Source of the DNA: Gavia stellata | Lineage: Eukaryota; Chordata; Aves; Gaviiformes; Gaviidae | Reading direction: 5' to 3' | Assembly (NCBI RefSeq): GCF_030936135.1 | Contig: NC_082598.1 | Coordinates: 36,448,187 to 36,512,186, forward strand | DNA length: 64,000 bases | Part shown: piece by piece, positions 36,176 through 49,800 of the stretch | Position numbering within the stretch: position 1 is the stretch's first letter | How the letters are laid out: each line of letters opens with the position of its first letter | Made by a program: the position numbers and the translations under genes | The notes under the pieces: generated by a model | The model's database searches: none | The model's input: only the letters and a program-made list of their open reading frames with translations | What the model was told of the DNA's origin: nothing

Positions 36176-39100
36176 TCTTGGAAGGTATGACAGCTGCAAA
36201 CAGTATCAACAATGTCTGGGCAGGTATGTGATCAGAGAAAAGCTAAGTTGTGGGCTGAAGCCCTCTATATTTTCCATAATATACGATAAAAGTTTCTCTT
36301 GCTGCTAACAGGTAACACTTCCCAGCAGTAGCATTCTGACTGTGTTTTACGTCCTGATCACGAAAATGAGTACTTCACCTAGTTCTCCTGCTTACCTGGT
36401 GATTTTTTTATGTTTGTTTCCAACTGGAGAAACATTGGGTTGTGTGAATGCAGAATTCAGATGCACCTGCCTAAGTTGCATGACCTAGAAAATAGGTCTG
36501 CTTTGTTTTCAAAGCTGAGTAAAGCAAAGTTATTAAAAAGCGAAAGTATTAAAATAGATTTTTCTGGCTTGAAGTTTGCAACATGCCCTTGTCCAGAAAA
36601 CCTTTTGGGTTGAAAGAATGTCTAGCAGGTCGCCTAGCTCTGTCTGCATAGTGCAACATTTTTCTTGTCATTCGTGCAATACCCTGAGTGATGGCTCTCA
36701 TGTTCAGCTTTCCATCACTCTGGTGACTCTTGCATATTGTTCAATTGCCTGCCTCCTCTTAGAGTTGTAGGGACCCGTTCTTTCTTCTTATGTTCATTTA
36801 AACCAGTAATTACCCTTTTGAATCAGTGATACAACATTGGTGCAAATCAGTGTATATGAGGGAATTTCATAGCTTTTTTTTAGGGGTTTTTTTTACTGTT
36901 TTGCTCAAGCTTACTCTTCTAAACATTATTTTTATATCAATCTTAATGGGATAATGAAAGTACTTAGTCTTTGCTCTATTCAACTAATTTTTTATCATTC
37001 TTTGGGTTGCAGTAATTTTGGAGTGTCAGAAAATTATTTAAGTTAATCTTTTTATGTTTATAATCTCTGCCTCTGTGTTCTATTTGCTAATTTGCTTCTG
37101 TGTGTAATTTTACTGTTCTGGATATTTTATCTTTTAAAAATCCGTTGTTTCAGGCTGACGGATTTGAATTAAGTGAAATTATTTATTTATTTGTTTTCTG
37201 TCTGCTACTTCTGACAATACATCTGATTATAATATAATCATTTTCTTTTTAATAACAGTGTCAATATTGTTAGCTCCTGCTCAAGTTGTTATGTTGTCAA
37301 GTTGTTACATGTCTTCAGATATTTTGTAGAGTTTCTCATTCTGTGATTTAATTTAGACTAGTCTTTCTTCTGTGAACTAGTTAATAATTTTCTTGCTGAC
37401 AGTAATTTTATTTTCATATATTGTAGGACAAACTGAAATGTTTTCTGACAACAATCTATATTTAACTGAATCACACCTTTGTGCTCAGTCAGATAACCTG
37501 CATTGCAATAGAAGAAGAAGGTAATCGTATTTTTATATTACAGAAACAATTGTAGGCATTAAGTATAGATGTCACTGTTATACATGCTGGCAACAGCTAT
37601 TACCACAACAATTTTAATAGAAATTCAAACTTATTTTCAAGTAAGTGAGAAATGAGCAAATTATATTGCCCAGTGGCTGAATCACCAATTTCTTATCACC
37701 CTATATACTGGTTAAATAGTTCACAAATACACTGTCATTATAATTCAAATAGCATTGATTATAACGGCAGACATGTTTTTATAATAAATTGAAGTATTAA
37801 TCTTTCTATATTTTGCAAGGAAATGGCAAATTAAGGCCAGCTGTATACCACACATTATTAAAAGTATAGCTATACTGATCAAGACTGTGGGAAAAAATCA
37901 CACCCCTGGCTTACAGAGCTACACATGCACATTTCCATCCATTATGGAGACACAGTTTGTATTGGCAAAGGAGTTCTTTTTTATGATGCAGCTTATTTCA
38001 TTTGAAGTGCTTTGATTATGCTAGCAAAAATCGTATTTTTTTCTCAGATAAGCTGCCTCTCTGCTTAGGGGCTTTGTTAATAGAGAGATTAGCCTTATCA
38101 GATATGCCTGAGTGTGTAACAGTTTTCCATATTTGCTTATATACTTGCTCTATCACTGTATACAGGATACCCCCACATTGAAGCAGTAGATAGGTAGTTG
38201 TTAAGAATAGATGCGTATAATGTCTGCAGCCTAATTTCAGATCATGTTGGAGACGAAGGAGCGGGGCCATTGCTCCAGAAAATATGGTATTCTGATTTAA
38301 CTGATTAGCTGAGGTTGGTGAAATAGGACAGTGGAATAAAGAGCCTAGATTTCTTTTAAATTATAGGCATGCTAGTAGCAACTTTCATTTTTTTCCCAGC
38401 TGGGATCCTTTGTTATGTGTCAGTTTTCCTCATGAACCTTTTTCCTCTAAAACTACCTGGAGCAGAGCTAATCGGGACTTTGCCAAGAACAGCATTTTTT
38501 TCATCAGAAGTTATCCAAATCATTAAAGCATAAGCAAGGAGATGTATTTATTTCAGCAGAAAATCCTCAAGTGCAGCATGTATGCATGAAGGAAAGAAAG
38601 GTCTGCAGAACAGCCAAAACCTCAGCAACTGACAGGGCAATGTTGAAGATGATAACTATAGCTCTGAGGGGAGAGAAGAGTGGTTGAGACAGTCTTTAGC
38701 TGTCAGAGTTTATCCCTTCTGCCTTGTGAACAAAATCCAGAGGGGAAAAAAATGGAAAAAAGCCAGTAGAAACAGAAACTAGACAAAACAGAGAGAGGGC
38801 TAAAGGGGTGGAGGCTAGGAAGAAAGTACTTGAGGGTGGGGATGACAGAGGAACACCCAGTGATATCTGGGATAGAGCTAAAGAAGACAAGGGTGGGCAT
38901 GTCCTAATGGGCACCTTTCTTTAATTATGCTCAGCATTGTTTGCCTTGAGACCAGTGTGACAGACATTTGTTCCTTTCTCTCCACTCTGGCCTCAAATTA
39001 TGTTAGGCTAAGGATCTCAAAAAGTTTTAAAAAACAGAACATCCTCTGTCTGCTTTGCTTGTTTGTTGGGTGTAGTTTCTGATGGATCAATTCTGGTTTG

Positions 39101-40358
39101 TTAGTCTGTTATATTTAGCCTCATAGTTAGTCTCATATTTAGCTTAATTAGTCTAATATTTAGCAGGTGTGGTCTTCATTCTGTCTGTAGCTGGTATTGC
39201 TGAGCCTTTTTGTTTGCAGTGATCTGGTCTTTCTCTGTAACTTTTGCTAACTTCATAAAAAAATCTGTGTAATAAACTGGAACGTCTGTTATTTTAGAAG
39301 GTTAGTCCTGTACAGATGACTGTCGGTAAGTTGTTTTCATGCCCTTAGTGTCCATGTCACTGAGGAGAATGCAAGTAAGAAGAGATGTTTCCAGTTCTGC
39401 ACTGTAACAGGCTGAAACTGCAAGACAAAACCATTGTCAAGCTGAAGAATTATATGCGGTAGTTTGTGACCCTGCTACTTCTTGTATGACTTGATCCAGT
39501 CAGCGGCAAACCTGTGGACAGTCATGATGACTGTGTGGCCAGCTGATGGACAGCTGAAAGAAGCAGCAAAGCAAAGGTCTAAGTAGCTTCTACTTCTCTC
39601 TGTGGGTCTGACAGTTAGGAAGTGCTACTCTGTCTGTGTAGTCCAACCTGTTTGATACACGATATAGTATCTTCCAAAGGCTTGTGAGTCCAACTCAAAG
39701 TTTCATGTTTAAACTAGGCAAGAGGTACCTTTGAAGAAGACATCCAAGATTGATTTAAAATAGCAAGTGGTGTCAAATCTGTTGTGTCCCTTGATGGGGT
39801 ATTTTGCTCCTTCAGAACTCACTCTGGAAAAGATCCAGTTCGAGTCCCAGTTCCAAAAATTCCTTTGGATTTGAGTTTGCCCAGCTGAGCTGATATACAG
39901 GATGAGAGGGAAGAAATGATGGGGACAGAAGCAGAAGTCAGGAAATAATTAGGTTACGTGGTATGTTACCTCAGCTTGACAAAAACCCAACCTGTATTTC
40001 ATTCGTTCCTAGAGAATGACTGCCTGTTTCTGATTCCATGGGAAAAGAGACCTTTTAATACTTTCTTATAAGTCATAAGAAAGGAAGGAAGATACTCTAT
40101 TAATATACATTCTTAAATGTTGCTATATTGCTTGAAATTAATATATGTAGTATGTACAGTTGTATTATAGGTAGGTATGAATGAATATATGCTGTAAACT
40201 GTCTTACAGCTCAACACTGTAGAAAGAATTGTCCTTTTGCTCCATTTAATTTCTTCTCAGTTATAGTAGGATGCTGTAAGGGAAGAAACTGAGCTATTCT
40301 CTATCTTCCATACAGCTACAATGGGGAAAAAAGAGAGGGGATGTTTTGAGTATATTTA

Positions 40359-40492
40359 TTGGGGAAGATGGAGATCATGGGAACAATCATTCAGACATTA
40401 AATAGTCTTGAACTAGTCAAGACTAGGATAAATTATGTGGACTGTCTAAGTTACTTCCAGGATCATAGTGACAGAGGGGTCACCCACAAGCT
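40359..40492 (+). pseudogene. EFCAB6-like exon a (EF-hand module C-terminal half)
   Basis: An open segment reading MEIMGTIIQTLNSLELVKTR, then INYVDCLSYFQDHSDRGVTH and K. The pattern of a hydrophobic helix, then I-N-Y-x-D-x-L-x-x-F, is the second half of an EF-hand module as repeated in EFCAB6. The donor is gtatga at 40493, leaving two bases (CT). These combine with the single first base of the block at 43276 to make Leu in frame. The 5' boundary is uncertain: the frame is open from 40350, after an in-frame TGA at 40347. No canonical EF-hand calcium loop is visible. It could also be a chance frame, but the phase match argues against that. Confidence 0.5.
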
Positions 40493-43275
40493 GTATGAGT
40501 CTGCTTCTTGTATGTTATTTGCCTTTCCTTTCAGATGTTACAGTGTTGTAGGCTGGCACCCATTTTCTGTACATAGAACTAAACCAGTGATTCAGGTCAG
40601 AAGTAATGGTTCAAATACAATAGATAGATTTTCATGTAATTGAAAATAGTCTGTGTGGCTTCCATGCATTTCCATCAATGCCATTCTTCATTTTTGTGAG
40701 GCATTTTTGAAGTTGCAGACTTTCTCATTCACTGGTAATAATCCACAGGCAGGAAGAGCTAAAAGAATGAAAAGTTGTGAGACAGCAGTGTCCCTGATAC
40801 CCAGCACCTTATTATTATACACTTTTGTCTCCTGTTCTGCCCCTCACCTCTGCAAAACAAGATAAAAAACCCCTTTAAGCAGAGCACTCCTCTTCCCATT
40901 TTTCCTCCACCTCTAAAACACCCTCACTTCCAAAGAAGAGATCCCATTGACACGGCTTTTGGGAAGACTACCCTACAGCTGTGCACTTCCTTCTGCTGGG
41001 CACTGCTCAGCAGGGGAGGTTGTTCTCAGCTTTGAGCAGTAGTAATGGGGGTGGGTGGAGGTTGGTTATAGCAGGGGGTGAGAAGCATAGACTCCTTTTC
41101 CCTGCCACCTCTCCGCTGTCCAGCAAGCGTGCGTTTATTTTAGCATTGGCCTTCTGAAGCAGGATTAATTTTCCCCTGAATAGGTCAACCTGGGACAGAG
41201 CCAGGATCCATGGCCTTCCATAGCTGGTGTGACTCGGGAAGCCGGAGATACCTATTAAGTAGACAGGGCCTCTAACTGCTGGGCCTATGCCCAGTGCAAG
41301 CAAAGTATCCTGGAATAACCTTTCTGATAAACAGCAGAAAGATCCCTATGGGGTCTTTTTTCAGAGGCCCGTGTCAAGCTGAACCAGGCTATAGCGCTGC
41401 CCTCTGCTGTTGGGATTCTGGAAAAACGTAAAAGTCAGTGATAAAATCCAGCAAAACGTTAACAAAATGTAACTAGGAAAGCAGCAGTATGTGAATACAT
41501 GAATTATTTCATCCTCTCATTTCATATAGTGCTTCAGCCAATTGAAATGTGCCCTCATATCTTCACTAGCAGTTCAGTTCGTAGCAATAGAATATAGCTA
41601 ATAGTTCTGTTGGTTTTCAGCACTGGTAGTGTCCTCATGGCTGTGCAAAGCATCTTGTGACCCAGAAATCATACTTTCTGGCATACTTGTTTGTCTTTCA
41701 ATGTGCAGGGGAGATGCAGAGGAAGGAATTTCCATCAGTAAGTCATATTTTTGTAACTTTCTTATTTTTCTTCTTATTATATAGAATTATTAAATTCCAT
41801 CTTCACAAGAATTTGAGATAAAGTTGTGTAGAAAGCTACAGCCATCTGAAATTACTCTTGTTTACGTACAGGATGCACAGAGGTGTCTAGGACTTTTTTT
41901 TCCATAGCTTATCTGTGAGCCAGCATGGAAGCAAACCGGAAGTAATCTGATATTTCCATCAGAACTAGAGGGAAGTGTCATCGAAGGGCATTTCCTACCT
42001 CTAATGCAGTAACCCTGAACCCTTGCACATCTGCAGATATCCCTGGCAGCTGCAAGAGCTGTGTTTGGGTCTCTATTCTGGAACACAACAGCCACATCTG
42101 GGCTGATTTCCTGGCCCTACTGAAGTAAATGGGCTTGTGGTATATGATTCAGGAAAACCACTCCTTCACTTCCCAAAACATGTTATAATGTTAAGCCTTG
42201 ATTCTCATCTTAATGTTCGTATCTTTAAATGTGATATTTATGTTTCACTTTTTGATACTGATTTTAAAATCCTTGTCTTCAGTTTTTTTGCCTCAGACAT
42301 ACTGCCCCAACTGTGTGGCGTTTTGATTTAACTAAGTAAGTTTGGTTCTCAACGTGCCTTAGAGAAAAGAGTGAGGGCTCCCTTTCAGAGAAAAGAAACT
42401 TCTCACTTTCTGACGAGTACAAAGAAAAAATCTAAAAAATCTAGATAAAGGCAGAGCTCATTAATAACCCTGTGACTCAACTAATGTTGTACAGTGATAA
42501 ATAAAAACAAGTGTAGGCATTAATCCTGTCAGCAACTTAACCAATTGTTGTACAGTGTGCAGAGGTTTGCGGTGACTTGTTTATGCAGGCAGTTCATGAA
42601 TGATAAAATAAATCAAACCTTCTATGAAAATATGTGAGTTAATTAATGATTTTTAGAAGTGTGATTTCACTTTGGGAAGTGGCTGTAACAGTGGAGCTGT
42701 GAGGCTGTTCATTGGCTCCCCCTGCCTTCAGGAGTGACTATTTTTATTTCTCATAGAGAAACCCTTTTCTAACATTCAGGTCTGCAACCTCAAGCTGGGC
42801 TTTAAAGGTCACGACTTTTGTGCTTGTGTTGTAAACAATAATCAGGCCATAACTCTGGGCCCATTTGGGGGAAGATGGAGAACCAGTAAAAGTACCTGTT
42901 TAACCTTCCTTTCCACTTGGTTTGCTCTTCAGTTTTGGGGTCATTTGATTTCATTTCCCAGGCTGCTGATAGCAGAAGAGAGAGGAGAGAGGCTATACCA
43001 TTGCCTGGCTGGGATGCTGATTTGAACAAGCAATATTCGCACCTCAGCCAGGGTGGCCGGAGGACCTGGTTGACTAGAAGTGATCATATTGTTCTTTACA
43101 TAGCCCAGTTTTTTGGTTGGCTAGTATTTGATTCCACCACATCAGCATTTGCAGCAGAAAACAATTCTAATGGAAGATAAAAAACAAATCAGTTTTACTT
43201 CTAGTCTCAGACCTTGAGGGCATTGGTTGAAAAAGTAGGAACAGGTAAAATCTAATTATGTCTTTTCTTTCATAG
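40493..43275 (+). other. inferred intron of the EFCAB6-like relic
   Basis: About 2.8 kb between two exon-like blocks whose phases match (2 bases plus 1 base). No repeat family or other exon was recognised in it. Confidence 0.4.
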
Positions 43276-43388
43276 ATTTCACAGAGAAATGGGAGATGGG
43301 AGAATCAGTCCAGCATCTGGTGTGACTGCAGTTGAAGCCAAGTTGGCAAACTTGTTTCAGTCTTCAGTTCGCTCTTGGCCACGTTCTA
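43276..43388 (+). pseudogene. EFCAB6-like exon b (inter-module linker and helix)
   Basis: A 113-nt block between an acceptor (tttctttcatag) and a good donor (gtaagc at 43389). Only one of the three frames is open. It reads FHREMGDGRISPASGVTAVE, then AKLANLFQSSVRSWPRS. A Ser/Pro linker followed by an acidic-amphipathic helix is what precedes each EF-hand in EFCAB6 (a linker, then a 'xxLxxxF' type helix). It enters in phase with exon a and ends after one base of a codon. The next recognised block needs two bases before it, so a small exon is missing or lost. Confidence 0.5.
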
Positions 43389-43879
43389 GTAAGCATCTGT
43401 CCAATCACATTTAGTTTGTTTAATTTATGAGCCATTTGTGAGTGTAAACTGATGAAGTCTGTGAAATTTGAAACACAAAAAAATCACCTGTGATAGAAGA
43501 GAGAGTTCCTTTTCCAAAGGTAAGAGTCTTCGGACAGGATCCCATAATTTGATGCTACCGCATGGCACCTTCTGAGATATGTCAAAAAATCATGCATTAG
43601 AAATGTCTGCATCTCTCCATTATAGTTAGCTAGTTCACATGTAGATAAGGACTCTGGATATCTGCATTGGTACAGGTGAATTGCACACCAATTTCCTGCC
43701 TGCAGTGTGAAAGGAGATTTGCTGAGAATTCATGGGCTCTGTTGTAGGGAAAGTGGCAGCGTCACCAGGTTCATTTCAGGAAGGGATATTTGCATACAGT
43801 TGCAAAGACGATCAGTCTTCTTTCATTAGGTGGCTTTTATAGATCCTGGGTGTTTGGATACTAGGGTGCGTCTTCCTGG

Positions 43880-43975
43880 GTTTTCTTTTTTCTTTTTTTT
43901 GGGGGGTTTTTTTTTTTTTGGTTGGTTTTTGTTTTTGGTTTTGTTTTGTTTTGTTTTGTTTTGTTTTGTTTTGTT
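43880..43975 (+). repeat. T/G low-complexity tract with (TTTTG)n
   Basis: Poly(T) and a G6 run lead into about seven perfect TTTTG pentamers ending at 43975. Simple-sequence DNA; it lies in the inferred intron of the EFCAB6-like relic. Confidence 0.95.
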
Positions 43976-44843
43976 ACTGTGAGTTGCTCTGCAGAGCCTC
44001 ATCCATCAATGTGCTCTCAATCCCTTACAGGAGCATACAAAACGCAAACATGGTCAGTGGAGAAATCCTCAGTCCCTATCTGTCACCTTTGCACTCCTGC
44101 AATACAAAGCTGACAGATAACTGGCTTAAGGAGCCAGGTGGAAATATCCCTTGTGGAAGAGAATCCCTGGTAGCTTAGAAACCTTGGCATCTGGATAAAT
44201 GTCAGGTGGTGGGTGTCTCGCATGCTCCATTCACTGCCTGCTTCTGCCCTTGGGTCACCAGAAATGCTAGCCGCTGGACCCCAGAATGGTGCCTGCCCTC
44301 TTTGCAGCATGCTGTGACTGCCCTGCAGGTGGGGTTTGGCACTGCTAGCAAAAATTGAGTGTGGATCTCATGCTATATATTTATTGCTAATGCTTCTTAA
44401 CTGGAGACTGGGGGCTTTCTCAGTGCAGTAGCCTTTATTCTGGAGTAGTTCTGGTCACAGAGGACCAGTTCAGAAGTAAATGTTTAGTTTGAAACATGCC
44501 AGCAAGGCACCCTAAATGATTCACTACTGTTCTCAGTTGGTTGTTTGAAATCTCTGATATGTTGTTTATATAAGGCAGCATTTTTGTAAACTCCGTTAAG
44601 TCTTATGCCATTCCTGTACAGTGTGGGCTGGAACTGTATACTGGGAGGGGGAAGGGAGACAATTTTCCATGTACCATATAGGGTAGGCAACATATCTGAA
44701 ATAGAATTGGACCCTTTCTCCAAGTGATGGAATCTCTAGTTAAAATAGGTCAATCCTTTCACTATCCTAGGGCTCATTTGTTTTCACTGTGTAGGAAATT
44801 GTGTTTTCTTAGTATTGTTTTGTCTTTTTTACATTTTTCTCAG

Positions 44844-44909
44844 AAAAACTGGCAAATTTAAGAGAAAGGTGATTAGTCAGCAGGAGTTTCAGGCAGCAGT
44901 TGAGTGCAG
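44844..44909 (+). pseudogene. EFCAB6-like exon c
   Basis: A 66-nt block with a strong acceptor (acatttttctcag) and donor (gtaaga at 44910). Its only open frame gives KTGKFKRKVISQQEFQAAVE plus Cys. K-T-G-x-F/I at the end of an EF loop followed by S-x-x-E-F is the standard entry to the second helix of an EF-hand. It ends with two bases (AG) that join the first G of 56156 to form Arg in frame. Confidence 0.55.
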
Positions 44910-46352
44910 GTAAGAATGATTTTCTTTATCCAGAACCATCTAGCTGTGGGGAGATAGAATTTTACCTTCCTAGGAGTGTTTCCTTAAGCATCCTTTTTCA
45001 CAGTGCCTGCAGCTAAGTGTATTCAGGGCACACATGTTGTGTTTCTGTATAAGGGAAACTATGTGAAGTAACCAGATTATTTAAGGGGCAGGGAAATAAT
45101 GGATTTTCTAGTTGATGTTTCATTTTAAAGCCACAGCTGGATAATCCTCTGCCACCTCCCCATCCTCAGTGTGCCCAACATACTGATGTTCTGAAGACTA
45201 AAAATCTGACAAGTTTTTCATTATTCTTAGAATGATTATTCTTGCATGTCCTGGTCACTCATGTTAGAGATTCTTGTCCTTTGTCTGGGGCAGTGTGGTA
45301 TCTGTAGCTTCAAATGATTGTACAGGCCACTAAATATCCTATATCTTTAAGAGGAATATTGCATAATTTACTTGGGTTTATTCGCACTTCATTCTGAATA
45401 GTTACAGAGAGCAGTTCACCTCTACTACCAAGTAAGCAAGGCAGACACCTCTGAAGCTTCAAGAGATGTCTGCCTGGGTACACATTTCCTGCTTTCCATC
45501 TCTAACAGGGAGATCTCAACACTGTTCAGGAATGAGTTTGACAGCTCCTGATAATGATTTGATTGCAGTCTGTCTGAATGTGTGGAGGCATGAGCTTCAT
45601 GGTGGTTATTAGTCACCAACTTACATTGCTTCAGCACAAATTTTCTTCCTTTTCAGCACTTCCCTGTGCTTTATTTCAGATACAGAGTTTTTACTGCTGT
45701 CAGTGTTTTCACAGCAGCAGATACCTTTACATAAGGGCCCTCCTAATACTTTCAGATGGAAGCCCAGCTGCACCCAGCTTCTGGCTTTTCTGGCCATGGT
45801 ATACCTGTGGATGGCTTGCACTGAGTGTCCAGGATTCTTTAGCCATTTCACTAGTGGGCAATTCTGGGTGTTGTCCCGGATAGAGGGGAGTCACTCTGAG
45901 CTGGAAAGTAACAGGTGATGGTTGGAGGAGATCCCACTTCCTGCTCCAACAGGTACAACCCAAGTCTCTGCAAGATTGTGGAGGATGTGAAGCTGTCCTG
46001 TCAAACAGCTGAGAAATGTGTTCACAGAGAGCTTTCTTCTGCATTCGCCCCTGGGAATAGATTCCTTTTTTGCATTGTTTATTCCAGCCTGGGAATAGCA
46101 GGCTCTGCTGCACCTCCTACAGTCTCCTTTCCACACGGAAATAACAGCCATCTTGATTGTCACCAGTAGCTATAATTCTTCACTGCTTCTTTCTACCTCA
46201 CTTTTCCTTTGGGTATATTTGAAGACCTCCTTGTCTTGGACGTGCCATTCCAGTACTTTGTTGCATTATTAATGGAGCAAAAGACTAGAGTTGGACTGTC
46301 AGCTCTGAAATGTCTCTATGTGGTATCTGCTGTCAAAAGCTAATTGGATGGA

Positions 46353-46898
46353 TGTGATGGGTTGGCCCTGGCCAGCAGCTAAGGACCCATAGAGCCGCTC
46401 ACTTACTGTCCCCCAGGCGGGACAGGGGAGAGAATAGGAAAAGCAAAAGTGAGAAAACTCTTGGGTTGTGATAAAGATGTTTAATAAGCGAAGGGAAAAA
46501 TACAAAGTGAGGCAAAGGCAATCACTTACCACCTCCCATAAGGAGAGTGATGCCTCGCGAGTCTCTGAGCAACAGCTACAATGGTTACCTCTGAAAACAA
46601 GCCCACCCCCAATTTTTATTGCTGAACACGATATTGTGTGGTATGGAATAACCCTTTGGCCAGTTCAGGTCAGCTGTCCTGGCTCTGTCCCCTCCCGTCT
46701 TCTTGCGCCCACCCTCCCCAGCCTACTCACTGGAGGGGGGCAGTGTGAGAAGAAGAGAAAGCCTTGATGCTGTGCAAGCACTGTTCAGCAATAGCCAAAA
46801 GACTGGTGTGTCATCAACAGTGTTTTAGCCACAAATCCAAAACACAGCAGCAGATGGGCTGCTATGAAGTTAGCTCAGTTCCAGCCAGACCCAGTACA
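46353..46898 (-). mobile_element. diverged solo LTR of the same superfamily
   Basis: About 546 bp from TGTGATGGG to CAGTACA on the + strand (TG...CA ends). On the - strand it begins TGTACTGGGTCTGGCTGG. It is homologous through its length to the LTRs at 10526 and 60109, for example around aaaagtgagaaaactcttggg and the ttattgctgaacacgat block. Its + strand left end reads gggttggccctggccagcag, like the LTR at 59501. The five bases outside each end (ATGGA and ACTGA) are not identical, so no clean target duplication remains. No internal viral sequence is present. Confidence 0.85.
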
Positions 46899-49800
46899 AC
46901 TGAGCTGCTTAACACTAATGCATAGTGGATCAGAAATTGGGGATACAGTTTCACAGTTGGCGTAATGATTCTGATGACTCAATGGCACCTCTCAGCTCCT
47001 TCTCCCTTCCTGTCACATGTTCCCCATCTCCTCTCACGTCAGCACTAGCAATCATGCAGCCTTGCAAAAGCTGAGTTTTCTGCACGTCCTCAATGATGAG
47101 TTGAAGCTCTTTCTTACGTAGGCAGGGAGCTGGGAATGTCTGGCTGGGGCTGGGGAGAATGACAGAAGTGACCTTTCTGGAATAGACATGTGTCAGTTTG
47201 TGACATAGGTGGGTGGTTGTTATACTGTGGTTGTACTTCATCATTCTTATATACCCCTAATTAATCTCGCCCACCTCCACTTATTTCCTTCTGAATGCCT
47301 ACAATCACCATGGGGTCTCTAACTCCTACTTCAGCTTTAGAGCAATTAGCTAGAGAAAACTGTATACGGAAAAAAGTATCCAATGGTTTGTTTCTCTGAA
47401 GCTATGCTGCACGAATCTCTCATTAACAGTTTTCTAGAAAAAGGAACTTAATATTTAATTTATGCTACAGATATAAAAGTTGGTCATATGTATTTCAATG
47501 CAATATGGATAGAGGAGATTAATTTTTTACTTCGTGTGTTTTTTCTTAGTGACTGTCTACATAGGTCTTTAGAATATGGTATACAGTGTACAATGTTTTG
47601 CAACTTTTTTTTTAGTTATACCTGAAACATGTACAACAATGTGGGAAGGTTTCCATACGAAAATTCCTCTTCTGAAAAACCGAAGTGGTATTTTTGGAAT
47701 GTCCTTGCCACTAGATGGCAGGGCGTCCTTTGGATAAAGGAAGCACTAAACAGGCTGTGTTCAGCACTAATTTGCTCTCAGCCTGGCAAATCTCTCATTG
47801 AGTTTATCGAGAGTTTAGCTGGAGTGAGGAGTGGGTGGAGTGCTGGAGAGAATTGTAATAATGTTATGACCCTTTGACAGCACTGGCATGCAGTTTTAAA
47901 TTTTCTCCAGTACAATCGATGTCTTAACTGAATTCCACAGAGCTTGACATAAAAAGATAATAAAGAAAAGCTATGTTTTAAGTGCAATTAAACCACAAGT
48001 CAGTGTTGGTGAATTTGCTGGAGAAATCTCTGCCTCTTGTACACGTGCTGTGTTTGCTGTGCCAAGTTCTGAAGTACTCAATCAGTCCTTGAAGTGGATT
48101 GCAAAGAGGAGACTGGCCCAAGTCGTGACCTTGGAATCTGGCTTTAAATAGTTTGGACTGGCAGTTTGCTGCAGGTGGAAGATCCGGTTAGCATTTAGAA
48201 GAGTTAAAGAGTTCTAATTTTCACCCTTTCACACTGATTTCATCTTAGTGTAACCCTAATAAATTCAACTGTATGAAACTTGTGTAATGGTGCTAAGAAA
48301 CAGGATGCTTATGTTTAGGCTGGAGTTGTTATAGTCATCAGAGTATTAAGATGAGGAAGTTGTGCACATTTACTGATCCCAAATATATAGGTGCATCTGG
48401 GCAAAATGGGTGTAACACCCCTCCATTCTCACACAAAACATTACGCATTGGCAAATGGAAACGACCACACTAAGATCAGGTCCACATCACTGACCCTGTG
48501 AGGTAATGAGCGTTAAAGGTAAAAGATGTACCAAACTGGGTGCTTTGTCATGGTTTTTGTAGCATTACACTTCTCTACTAACACATCTAGAAAACTTGTA
48601 CAGAAATTCTCAGAATTTTGAACTTTTATCTTTTTAGTTGATAGAAAGTTTTTAAAGTAGTCGACTCATTCAAAAAGTATAATGACAAGTTAACATTGAC
48701 TTTATTGTGGCATGTGGTACTCAACACAATTGCTCAAAACAAAATAAATTGTTTCACAAAAATCTCAGGATTTTCAAGTTTATATGTTGTGGTGTTTAAA
48801 ATTGATTAATTTCTTTTTTTCTGAAATAGTTTTTTATACTTTATTCCAAAAATTTAAAAATTCACTTAAAAATATTTAAAATTAGTTCATTTATAAAAGG
48901 AGTGTAGTTGACAAAATGGCAAGTGTAAGTTCAGTGAAAAAAATACTTTGTGAAAAGGTGTTTCAGAGGGCATTGTTCAACAGGTTAACTTGTGCAAAAG
49001 ATATTTTCAAATGGTGTATGATGCGACATGTTGTACAATTTTTTTGTCACATTTGCAGAAGTTACTTACTTGTAGTATTTGCCACTGGCTAAGTTTTGTT
49101 ACAAATGACACTGCTTAAGCCTGTTGGATCATGACTTGGATCCTTCAGCTTTAATGAAATGCAAGAATTTTTTGCCAAGTTTTGCCCACAGTCAGGTTGG
49201 GAAAGATCTGCATCTGCTTTCAGAGGGAAAAAGTATCAGCTTTCCTAGTCTGTTACACAAGGATATAGCTCTCTTGAGGCTGCCTGCGTTGCACACATGC
49301 TACTCATACACTACTTGGTTTGCACTTAGTCTTGTTATCTGTCTTACTCATCAGAGTGCAAGGGCAGATTTTAGAGCAGGTTGGTCTAACTGGCAGACTT
49401 CCAATCACATCTGGACTGGAGTTGAATGTGTATTTTTCCAGGGTATCAGACATGAGGTATCTCTTGTGCTCCAGCAGGAGATGCTATAGTTTTAGCATCC
49501 TTGTGGGCATGAGGGAGCAGCTGCAGTGTGCAGATGCCAGCTGTGAGGAGAGCAGGCAGCCCTAGGTAGTGCTCACAAAGCTGCAGCTCGTACACTGCTT
49601 CTTGCTGAGAGGTGCTTGGTAGAATTGCCCAGACAGCCTCAGTGAAAATGAATGGAGTAGCAACTGCTTTAGTCCATATAATGTAAGAATTCTGGTTTGC
49701 TGTAGCAAAAATACCTCCAAGTTAGTTACGACATTTTCAAAGTTCTTTTCCAGAGAAAACATCCTGTGTGGATGAAAAGCTCTTCTTTTTTATATCACTG

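Larger units (their letters stand above)
29721..40349. other. gene-poor region upstream of SLC25A4
   Basis: About 10.6 kb with no gene recognised. It holds a G-run cluster (31441-31497), a long purine-biased tract (32790-34560), an internal CR1 fragment (35268-35384) and a CR1 3' fragment (36056-36175). In human the neighbour on this side of SLC25A4 is HELT. I saw no exon encoding its basic helix-loop-helix domain in this part or further right. Confidence 0.6.

Noticed and set aside
37427..37520. Open block with acceptor-like attgtag and donor-like gtaatc
   Set aside because: About 31 codons with no EF-hand or other family pattern; open length is within chance for this composition.
45578..46169. 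Overlapping frames of 70-128 codons on both strands
   Set aside because: No motif, no consistent frame, no splice continuity; composition effect in a slightly GC-richer patch.
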